The notes under the pieces are model-generated. The model ran no database searches. It was not told the DNA's origin and worked only from the letters and a program-made list of their open reading frames with translations. Positions 6,073-12,413 of a stretch of 12,413 nt of DNA are shown here, piece by piece. The stretch's first letter is position 1, and every line of letters starts with the position of its first letter. The translations under genes and the position numbers were made by a program. Source of the DNA: Chloroflexota bacterium (lineage in GTDB: Bacteria; Chloroflexota; Limnocylindria; Limnocylindrales; CSP1-4); NCBI GenBank assembly GCA_013696275.1, contig JACCYW010000145.1, positions 1 through 12,413 of the forward strand, read 5' to 3'.

Positions 6073-8373
6073 CTAAGGGTCCAGTCCCAGGGCCCGGGGG
6101 AGGCCCCGCTGCCAGGCCCCGCGGAGGTCAGCGAGGGCCAGGTCCACGTCATCGGCCGCGCTCACGCCCCGGTCTTCTAACGGACCAGTCGACCCTGCTC
6201 GTGCCAGGCGGATGTGCAGCCGCTCTCCGCCGACTTGACCGATGAGCGTGACTGGCACGCCCGACTCAGCGGCGAGTCCTTGCAGCCTGGGCCACAGACT
6301 CCGAGCGGTCGACACGACGACGCGGCCCGGCCCTTCGCCGAAGAGCTCCACGGCCGGCGCGCTCCGGACCGACAACCGGACCGAGGCTCCAAGACCGCCC
6401 CAGATAGCGCATTCGGCGAGACATGTGGCCAGCCCACCAGTGCTCACATCGTGGGCCGAGTGGAGGATGGTGCGGGCAGCCCCGAGGGCCAGCATCCGGC
6501 CGAGTGCCAGCTCGTGCTGGAGGTCGACCAGCGGTGGCTCATCGTCGGGCGCTTGACCAGCATGCTGAGCGTAGATCGAGCCGCCCATGCCGGGCACCGT
6601 CCGACCGAGCAAGGCCACGACGTCGCCGGCCTGCGTGAACGCCGGCCCGACCAACATCGCGATGTCATCGATCGATCCGACCACACCGACCTGAGTGGTC
6701 GGCGCGATGGGGCCGTCGACCGATTCGTTGTACAGGCTGACGTTGCCGCCAGTGACCGGTAGGCCCAGCGCTCGACATGCATCGCCCAGCCCGCGGACGG
6801 CTTCGGCGAGCTGCCAGAACGCCTCTGGCCGGCCGGGATCAGCGAAATTCAAGCAGTCGGTCACGCCCAGCGGCCGGGCACCCGTGACCGCCACGTTGCG
6901 TACGCATTCGGCCACCGCCGTTACGGCACCGAGGTAGGGATCGATGAGACCGACGTACGGACTCGAGTCGGTGGCCATGACCAGCGCCCTGGTGGTGCCC
7001 TTGATGCGCATCACCGCGGCACCGTGCGCTCCGCCGGTGACGGTGTCCGATCCGACCGTTTCGTCATACCGGCCGGTGATCCACGCCCGACTCGCCACGT
7101 TGGCATCGCCCATCAGCTCGATGAGCACGGCTCCCGGATCCATGCCGCGCTCCGGAAACCCGTCGGGTGTGAGCTCGAGGAGACCTCGCGACGGAGCGCG
7201 CGGCCGGTGGCTCGGCGGACGCGCCTCCCGCTGGTACTCGATCGCGTCGCTGGTAAGGGCCTGGGCGGGGATACGGGCGATGGCCACGCCCGCCGATCGG
7301 ACCGTGACGTCGCCATCGTCGGTCACCCGGCCGACGACCGCTGCCGGGAGGCCCCATCGGGCGCAGATGCCAAGCATGGCCGGCACGGCGGCGGGGCGGA
7401 CCACGGCCAGCATCCGCTCCTGTGATTCGCTGATCATGACCTCGAACGGCGCCATCCCTTCCTCGCGGCGGGGGACATCGTCCAGTTCGATGAGCATGCC
7501 CGTCCCGGCCCGATCGGCCATCTCTGACGCAGCGCAGGTCAAGCCGGCCGCACCCAGGTCCGACAGGCCCTCGACCAGACCCGCTTCGATGACTTCCAGA
7601 CAGGCCTCGATGAGCAACTTTTCGGCGAACGGATCACCGATCTGGACGCTTGGTCGCTTGCTGCCCTGCTCTGGGCCGAAGGTCGCGCTGGCCAGCACCG
7701 ACGCCCCGCCGATGCCGTCGCGGCCGGTGGTCGAGCCAAACAGGATGACCGCGTTACCAGGTCCCGGAGCTACCGACCGGGTCAGCCGCCGCTCATCGAG
7801 GATGCCCACCGCCATCACGTTGACGAGCGGATTCCGCGCGAAGCTGTCGTGAAAGGCCAGCTCGCCACCGACGGTCGGCACGCCCACGCAGTTGCCGTAG
7901 CCGCCGATACCGGCCACCACGCCGCGTACCAGGTGGCGTGTGCGCACGGATGCCGGAGGGCCGAACTTGAGTGCGTCCAGGAGCGCGATGGGCCGGGCAC
8001 CCATGGTGAAGATGTCGCGCAGGATGCCGCCCACGCCGGTGGCTGCTCCCTGATAGGGCTCGACGGCGCTCGGATGGTTGTGCGATTCGAGCTTGAACGC
8101 GACGGCCATGCCATCGCCGATGCTGACCACACCGGCGTTCTCGCCCGGGCCGGCGACCACGCCAGCGCCCGCGGTCGGCAGCGTCCGGAGGAGCGCTCGG
8201 GAGCTCTTGTAGGAGCAGTGCTCGCTCCACATCACGCTGAACATGGCCAGTTCCAGATCGTTGGGCTGCCTTTGTAGCCGCGTCACGACCTGTTCAAGCT
8301 CGTGGTCGGTCAGTCCCAGGGCGCGGTGCAGCACTGCGCTGGGGTGCAGCGCCGGGCTCTCCGCCAGCGTCAC
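6073..8373 (-). CDS. purL: FGAM synthase large (synthetase) subunit, short PurL
   Basis: This is the ATP-dependent synthetase subunit of phosphoribosylformylglycinamidine synthase (step 4), converting FGAR to FGAM with ammonia from PurQ. At 766 residues it is the short PurL that needs PurS and PurQ, not the approximately 1,300-residue fused form. Motifs: MWSEHCSYKSS (48-58), GPGENAGVVSIGDG (75-88), ESHNHPSAVEPYQGAATGVG (96-115), GGYGNCVGVPTVGGE (157-171), SDLGAAGLTCAASE (271-284), and in the second half VGSDTVTGGAHG, TDCLNF and VTGGNVSLYNES. The start is GTG at 8373, overlapping the purQ stop as GTGA. I see no clear Shine-Dalgarno, which fits coupling to purQ translation. The stop is TAG, in the same frame as purF downstream. 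Confidence 0.97.
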   Translation of the reverse strand: MTLAESPALHPSAVLHRALGLTDHELEQVVTRLQRQPNDLELAMFSVMWSEHCSYKSSRALLRTLPTAGAGVVAGPGENAGVVSIGDGMAVAFKLESHNHPSAVEPYQGAATGVGGILRDIFTMGARPIALLDALKFGPPASVRTRHLVRGVVAGIGGYGNCVGVPTVGGELAFHDSFARNPLVNVMAVGILDERRLTRSVAPGPGNAVILFGSTTGRDGIGGASVLASATFGPEQGSKRPSVQIGDPFAEKLLIEACLEVIEAGLVEGLSDLGAAGLTCAASEMADRAGTGMLIELDDVPRREEGMAPFEVMISESQERMLAVVRPAAVPAMLGICARWGLPAAVVGRVTDDGDVTVRSAGVAIARIPAQALTSDAIEYQREARPPSHRPRAPSRGLLELTPDGFPERGMDPGAVLIELMGDANVASRAWITGRYDETVGSDTVTGGAHGAAVMRIKGTTRALVMATDSSPYVGLIDPYLGAVTAVAECVRNVAVTGARPLGVTDCLNFADPGRPEAFWQLAEAVRGLGDACRALGLPVTGGNVSLYNESVDGPIAPTTQVGVVGSIDDIAMLVGPAFTQAGDVVALLGRTVPGMGGSIYAQHAGQAPDDEPPLVDLQHELALGRMLALGAARTILHSAHDVSTGGLATCLAECAIWGGLGASVRLSVRSAPAVELFGEGPGRVVVSTARSLWPRLQGLAAESGVPVTLIGQVGGERLHIRLARAGSTGPLEDRGVSAADDVDLALADLRGAWQRGLPRALGLDP

Positions 8374-9059
8374 GCCGGCACTGCCACGGCCGCCGCCGCG
8401 CTGGCGACCAGGGATCGCAACAGCAGCAGACCGTCGTCGGAGCCCAGCACGGCCTCAGAGGCGCGCTCCGGGTGGGGCATCAGTCCACACACGTTGCCTG
8501 CCTGGTCGATGACGCCCGCGATATCGTGAGCCGAGCCATTCGGATTGCCCTCTGGCGAGTCATAACGGAACAGCACGCCGCGGCGCTCCTCCAGCGAGCG
8601 CAGGTCGGCCGCCGGCAGGACATAGCAGCCTTCACCATGGGCGACCGGCATGCGCAGCGTCATCCCATCGGGCACGGCCGACGTGAACGGCGTGTCCCGG
8701 CGCTCGACGCGCAGACGTATCCAGCGGTGCTCGAACCGAAGTGATGCGTTGCGCACCAATGCGCCAGGCACGAGACCGGCCTCGGCCAGGATCTGGAAGC
8801 CATTGCAGATGCCGAGCACCAGGCCTCCCCTGGCGGCGTGATCGGACACCGCGCCCATGATGGGGCTGAAACGGGCCAGCGCACCGGCCCGCAGGTAGTC
8901 GCCGTAGGCGAACCCACCGGGCAGGATCAAGGCGTCTGCGCCATGCAGGTCGGTCTGCTCATGCCACAGGGACAGCGCCTCGGCGCCTGCCAAGCGCGCG
9001 GCGTGCAGGGCGTCCCGATCGCAATTGGAACCCGGGAACACCACCACGCCGACCTTCAA
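8370..9059 (-). CDS. purQ: FGAM synthase glutaminase subunit, TTG start
   Basis: PurQ is the class I glutamine amidotransferase subunit that releases ammonia for PurL. The 229-residue protein shows the N-terminal VGVVVFPGSNCD, the oxyanion region LPGGFAYGDYLRAGA (46-60), the nucleophile Cys85 in GICNGFQI, and His196/Glu198 in MPHPERA, so the triad is complete. I choose TTG 9059 as the start. It gives the standard family opening (MKVGVVVFPG), overlaps the purS stop as TTGA, and has GGAGG 7 bases upstream. An ATG at 9080 is in frame but would add seven atypical residues and has no better site. The C-terminal tail (about 218-229) is an alanine/valine run, slightly longer than usual. Confidence 0.96.
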   Translation of the reverse strand: MKVGVVVFPGSNCDRDALHAARLAGAEALSLWHEQTDLHGADALILPGGFAYGDYLRAGALARFSPIMGAVSDHAARGGLVLGICNGFQILAEAGLVPGALVRNASLRFEHRWIRLRVERRDTPFTSAVPDGMTLRMPVAHGEGCYVLPAADLRSLEERRGVLFRYDSPEGNPNGSAHDIAGVIDQAGNVCGLMPHPERASEAVLGSDDGLLLLRSLVASAAAAVAVPA

Positions 9060-9307
9060 ACGATGGCCTCCGCCGTCCATGCCTCGATGAGCGGGTTGGC
9101 CAGCAGGTCATCGGCCAATCGTTCCACGATCGTCCGGGCGCCACTCTCGGTCGCCGCCTCGACCGTGAGTTCGACACGCCGCCCGATCCGTACCGAGCTC
9201 ACCGAGTCCACGCCCAGATAGGGCAAGGAGCCCTCCACCGCTCGTCCCTGCGGATCGAGGATGCCCGGTTTGGGCATCACCGAGACGCAGAAGCGGAACT
9301 CCGCCAT
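9056..9307 (-). CDS. purS: FGAM synthase subunit PurS
   Basis: PurS is the small subunit that bridges PurQ and PurL and helps channel ammonia. The 83-residue length is typical. Recognisable parts are the N-terminal beta strand FRFCVSVMPKPGILDPQG, where ILDPQG followed by AVEGSL is the family signature, then VSSVRIGRRVELTV and the terminal ADDLLANPLIE helix. The ATG at 9307 shares one base with the purC stop (TGATG), giving translational coupling. The ribosome site is weak (GGACGAGC upstream). The stop overlaps the TTG of purQ. Finding purS directly before purQ and a short purL confirms the three-subunit FGAM synthase. Confidence 0.95.
   Translation of the reverse strand: MAEFRFCVSVMPKPGILDPQGRAVEGSLPYLGVDSVSSVRIGRRVELTVEAATESGARTIVERLADDLLANPLIEAWTAEAIV
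9067..9071 (-). promoter_or_regulatory. Ribosome binding site selecting the TTG start of purQ
   Basis: GGAGG on the minus strand, inside the 3' end of purS, is 7 bases from TTG 9059..9057. The competing ATG at 9080 lies upstream of this site and cannot use it. This is the deciding evidence for the TTG start. Confidence 0.7.
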
Positions 9308-10200
9308 CAGGCCAGCTCGTCCGCTGCGAGGTAGTGGTCGAAGGAGCCACCGGTGATGCGCTCGAAGGCCTCGACATAGCGAAGCTGGGTACCGGCTACC
9401 ACGTCGGCCGGCAACTCCGGACCCGGCGGCGTCTTGTCCCAGGGTTGCTGCTCCAGCCAATCCCGCACGAACTGCTTGTCGTAGGACCCCTGGGGGCGGC
9501 CCGGTCCGAATGCGTCGGCGTCCCAGAAACGGCTCGAATCGGGTGTCAGGACCTCGTCGATGAGCAGGAGCTCACCATCGGCCAGGCCGAACTCGAACTT
9601 CGTGTCGGCCAGGATGATGCCGGCCCGCTCGGCCCGAGCGGCACCGAAGCGATACAGGGCCAGGGCTATCGACCTGATCTGTTCGGCCAAGTCCTGACCG
9701 ACGAGTCGGACCACCTCCTCGGATCCGATGTTCTGATCGTGACCCTGTTGTGCCTTGGTCGAGGGCGTGAACAGCGGCTCACGGAATCGCTCGCTCTCCT
9801 GGAGCCCCGGTGGGAGCGCGATGCCAGACACCGCGCCAGTCCGCTGGTAGTCCTGCCAGGCGCTGCCGGCAAGGTAACCGCGCACGATGACCTCGACCGG
9901 CAGCGGCTCGGCGCGCCGGCAGACCATCAGCCGACCGCGCATGTCACTCGCGGCCAGGGGGTCGCTGCCTGAAGCTGGAAGATCGGTCGCGAGCAGGTGG
10001 TTGGGCACGAGGTGGGCGGTCTCTCGGAACCAGTAACGGGACAGGCCGGTCAGGACCCGCCCCTTGTCCGGTATAGGTGTCGGCAGCACCACGTCGAAGG
10101 CGCTGATGCGGTCGGATGCGACCAGCAGCAGGCGCTGCGTATCCAGCTCGTACAGATCCCGGACCTTGCCGGAGCGCATGAACCGTGTATCGCTGCGCAC
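9307..10200 (-). CDS. purC: SAICAR synthetase (phosphoribosylaminoimidazole-succinocarboxamide synthase)
   Basis: PurC joins aspartate to CAIR with ATP to make SAICAR. Motifs: SGKVRDLYEL (10-19), VASDRISAFDVVLPTPIPDK (27-46), VEVIVRGYLAGSAW, PLFTPSTKAQQGHDQNI, ILADTKFEFGL, LIDEVLTPDSSRFW and SYDKQFVRDWLE. Taking GTG 10200 as the start gives 297 residues, matching the roughly 300-residue form of the family rather than the 235-residue Bacillus/E. coli form. GTG 10200 lies 7 bases after the purB stop. Alternatives are TTG 10215 (overlapping purB by 8 bases) or ATG 10179, which would leave only two residues before the conserved GKVRD. No strong Shine-Dalgarno helps choose, so the start is less sure than the identity. 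The stop shares one base with purS. Confidence 0.95.
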   Translation of the reverse strand: MRSDTRFMRSGKVRDLYELDTQRLLLVASDRISAFDVVLPTPIPDKGRVLTGLSRYWFRETAHLVPNHLLATDLPASGSDPLAASDMRGRLMVCRRAEPLPVEVIVRGYLAGSAWQDYQRTGAVSGIALPPGLQESERFREPLFTPSTKAQQGHDQNIGSEEVVRLVGQDLAEQIRSIALALYRFGAARAERAGIILADTKFEFGLADGELLLIDEVLTPDSSRFWDADAFGPGRPQGSYDKQFVRDWLEQQPWDKTPPGPELPADVVAGTQLRYVEAFERITGGSFDHYLAADELA

Positions 10201-10207
10201 AGCCCGG

Positions 10208-11560
10208 TCAGCCAAGGTCGAGCGCCACCTGGTGGCTTCCGGCCAGCACATGGTGCTCCTCGTCGAGCTGGCCCAGCCGGTCGATGATGACGTCCACATG
10301 GCGCAGGCTCCAGTCATCGTCGAAGCACGCCGCCAGCGCTTCGGGACCCAGCACGCCGGTCACGTCAGGGTCTTCGCTGACGATGTCGTGGAACTGGCGG
10401 CGCCCGTCGGCGGCGCGCAGCGCGTCCCGCTGGACCACCTCATAGGCGACCTCGCGGGTCGATCCACCGGCCGCCACCAGCGCACTCAACAACCGGCCGC
10501 TGGCGTGCAGTCCGAGACCTGCCGCCATGTTCTCGCGCATCCGGTCGGGCCGCACGATCATCCCGTCGACGAGCCCCTGGAAGCGGACGACGGCATAGTG
10601 CAGCAGGATGGTCGCACCGGGCAGGGCCACACGCTCCACTGATGAGTGGCTGATGTCACGCTCGTGCCATAGCGCTTGGTCCTCCATCCCTGCGTGGGCG
10701 AACCCGCGCAGCAGGCGCGCGAGCCCGGCCAGGCGCTCAGCCAGGATCGGGTTGCGCTTATGGGGCATCGCGCTGGATCCTTTCTGACCGGTTCGGAACG
10801 GCTCCTGGAGCTCGCCGATCTCGGTGTGCTGCAGATTGCGGATCTCGGTCGCGAAGCGCTCGATGGAGCCGCCGGTGATGGCCAGCGCAGCCAGGAATGC
10901 CGCGTGGCGGTCGCGCTGGACGATCTGTGTGCTCACCTGATCGGCGCACAGGCCGAGCTCGGCGAGTGCGTCGGCCTCGATGCCGGGATCCGACTGCGAG
11001 TACGTGCCGACCGCACCGCTGATCTTGCCGGTCGCGAGGTCGTCGGCTGTGGCGTCGAGTCGACGGCGGTCGCGGTGCAGCTCGAACGCCCACGAGGCCA
11101 GCTTCAGACCAAGCGTGATGGGCTCCGCGTGCACCGAATGGGTGCGGCCCATCATCACCGTCCGAGCATGCTCACGGGCACGATCAGCCAGCGTCGCGAT
11201 GAGGCTGTCAAGGCTCGTCACGAGCAGGTCCGCCGCGGCGCGGCACTGGAGTGCCAGAGCGGTGTCGACCACATCGCTGCTGGTCAGACCGAGATGAAGC
11301 CACCGCCCGTGCTCGCCGACGGTCTCGGCGAGCTGGCTGACGAAAGCGATGACGTCATGCTCGGTGGTCGCCTCCAGCTCCAAGATGCGATCGACGTCTA
11401 CTCGAGCACTCGACGCGATGGCTGCCACCGCATCCCGCGGTACCAGACCGCGCTCGGCCTGAGCGTGCAGGACGGCGACCTCCACTCGGAGCATCTGCTC
11501 GAAGCGAGCCTCATCGGTCCAGATGGCGGCCATCTCAGGCAAGGTGTACCGGGCGATCAT
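10208..11560 (-). CDS. purB: Adenylosuccinate lyase
   Basis: PurB releases fumarate twice in purine synthesis: from SAICAR to give AICAR and from adenylosuccinate to give AMP. The protein has 450 residues, opens with the usual MIARYTLPEMAAIW, and follows the Bacillus enzyme closely. The fumarase/aspartase superfamily signature GSSAMPHKRNP is at 261-271. His68 in TEHDV, His141 in GRTHSVHAEP, and Lys268, Asn270 and Glu275 fall at the same numbers as the Bacillus catalytic residues. LTSSDVVDTALALQ (92-105) is the second conserved block. The ATG lies 28 bases after the purD stop, with no clear Shine-Dalgarno; a 10-codon open frame fills that gap (see findings). Confidence 0.97.
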   Translation of the reverse strand: MIARYTLPEMAAIWTDEARFEQMLRVEVAVLHAQAERGLVPRDAVAAIASSARVDVDRILELEATTEHDVIAFVSQLAETVGEHGRWLHLGLTSSDVVDTALALQCRAAADLLVTSLDSLIATLADRAREHARTVMMGRTHSVHAEPITLGLKLASWAFELHRDRRRLDATADDLATGKISGAVGTYSQSDPGIEADALAELGLCADQVSTQIVQRDRHAAFLAALAITGGSIERFATEIRNLQHTEIGELQEPFRTGQKGSSAMPHKRNPILAERLAGLARLLRGFAHAGMEDQALWHERDISHSSVERVALPGATILLHYAVVRFQGLVDGMIVRPDRMRENMAAGLGLHASGRLLSALVAAGGSTREVAYEVVQRDALRAADGRRQFHDIVSEDPDVTGVLGPEALAACFDDDWSLRHVDVIIDRLGQLDEEHHVLAGSHQVALDLG

Positions 11561-11588
11561 GCCGGGCCGCTTCGCTCAGCCACGGCCA

Positions 11589-12413
11589 TCACGCGGGCGC
11601 TGCCGACAGGGCAGCCGAGCGACCGATGTCGCGGCGAAAGTGGCGCCCGGCGAAGGCGATCCGCTCGGCGGTCCGGTAGGCGACGTCGGCCGCTTCGGTG
11701 ACATCGGCTCCGGTGCCGACGGCGGTCGCGACACGACCGCCGGCCGTCTCGAGACCACCCGTGGGGGAGCGGCGCACTCCGGACCAGAACACCGTACCGG
11801 GCGTGTCCTCGTCGGCGATGGCGTCGCCGCGCCGCGCCGCGACCGGATAGCCGGCCGCGGTCAGCACCACGCCGACCGCCGCACCTGTTGTCGCCACCGT
11901 GCCTGAGCCCAGGCTACCCGTCGCCGTGGCGAGGAGCAGCGGTCCCAACCGCCCAGCCAGGCGTGGCAGCATCACCTGTGTCTCCGGGTCTCCCAAGCGG
12001 ACGTTGCACTCGAGCAGGTACGGACCCTCATCGGTCAGCATCAGACCGGCGTAGAGCGCGCCCCGGTAACTCACGCCACGCCTGGCCAGTTCGGCCAGGA
12101 GCGGCTCGTGAAAGCTGCGCACCAGTGCGTCAGCGTCCAGAGCGGTCACTCCTTCGACCGGTGAGAAGGCACCCATGCCACCGGTGTTGGGGCCGCTGTC
12201 ACCGTCGCCGAGGCGCTTGTGATCTCGCGCTGCAGGCAATCGGGCGATGCCACGACCGTCGGTCAGACAGACGAGGCTGAGCTCATGACCGACCAGCACC
12301 CGTTCGATGACTAACCGCGCGCCAGCAGGACCGAAGACGCCGGCCACCATGGCGTCGTGGATGGCGGCCCGTGCTTCCGTGGCGGTGCCGCAGATGGAGA
12401 CACCCTTCCCGGC
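11589..12413 (-). CDS. purD: Phosphoribosylamine-glycine ligase (GAR synthetase), N-terminus cut by window edge
   Basis: PurD is an ATP-grasp enzyme joining glycine to phosphoribosylamine (step 2). The 274 residues visible are the C-terminal two thirds; about 150 residues of the usual 420 lie beyond the right edge. The visible part starts in the ATP-binding domain with AGKGVSICGTATEARAAI, followed by AGARLVIERVLVGHELS, RDHKRLGDGDSGPNTGGMGA (ATP-grasp and glycine site), RGALYAGLM and ECNVRLGDPETQVMLPRL (metal-binding E and N). The C-terminal domain ends in GRHFRRDIG. The frame stays open to the edge, so the coding sequence continues beyond it. It sits at the front of the visible operon rather than at the end as in Bacillus. 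Confidence 0.96.
   Translation of the reverse strand, partial: AGKGVSICGTATEARAAIHDAMVAGVFGPAGARLVIERVLVGHELSLVCLTDGRGIARLPAARDHKRLGDGDSGPNTGGMGAFSPVEGVTALDADALVRSFHEPLLAELARRGVSYRGALYAGLMLTDEGPYLLECNVRLGDPETQVMLPRLAGRLGPLLLATATGSLGSGTVATTGAAVGVVLTAAGYPVAARRGDAIADEDTPGTVFWSGVRRSPTGGLETAGGRVATAVGTGADVTEAADVAYRTAERIAFAGRHFRRDIGRSAALSAAPA

Overview
The window carries a nearly complete de novo purine (IMP) biosynthesis operon on the minus strand, running from the right edge to about position 1395. Three small genes of unknown function occupy the left end. The DNA is very GC-rich, and coding density across the operon is almost total. The FGAM synthase is the three-part PurS/PurQ/short-PurL type, and PurF has the four cysteines of the Bacillus-type iron-sulfur enzyme. 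The gene order resembles the Bacillus pur operon with purD moved forward. This points to a high-GC Gram-positive or Chloroflexota/Actinobacteria-like bacterium. That placement is inference only: there is no rRNA or other phylogenetic marker in the window.

Layout in transcription order (right to left): purD (N-terminus cut by the window edge), purB, purC, purS, purQ, purL, purF, purM, then one ORF fusing PurN to PurH. Junctions are tight. Four of them are 4-base overlaps in which the start codon shares bases with the upstream stop, and all four use non-ATG starts: TTG (purQ), GTG (purL), CTG (purM, inferred) and GTG (purNH). purC/purS share one base (TGATG). purL/purF are separated by a single codon. 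Such junctions suggest one long transcript with translational coupling. No PurR-like operator, riboswitch or operon promoter is visible; the promoter must lie beyond the right edge.

Together the genes cover PRPP to IMP: PurF (step 1), PurD (2), PurN domain (3), PurSQL (4), PurM (5), PurC (SAICAR synthesis), PurB (SAICAR cleavage and the later AMP branch) and PurH domain (last two steps). The AIR carboxylation genes purE and purK are not in the window and may lie upstream of purD.

After the purNH stop, 52 bases separate the operon from a minus-strand gene for a 170-residue acidic/alanine-rich helical protein (830..1342). It converges, with 10 bases between stops, on a plus-strand gene for a 66-residue protein with one C-terminal membrane segment (619..819). 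Farther left is a plus-strand gene for a 63-residue charged protein (205..396), followed by a perfect 12-bp hairpin. All three have good ribosome binding sites and no function I can recognise. I found no mobile elements, CRISPR arrays, tRNA or rRNA genes. The most notable points are the PurN-PurH fusion, the lack of any ATG/GTG/TTG start for purM, and the Met-Cys start of an Fe-S-type PurF.
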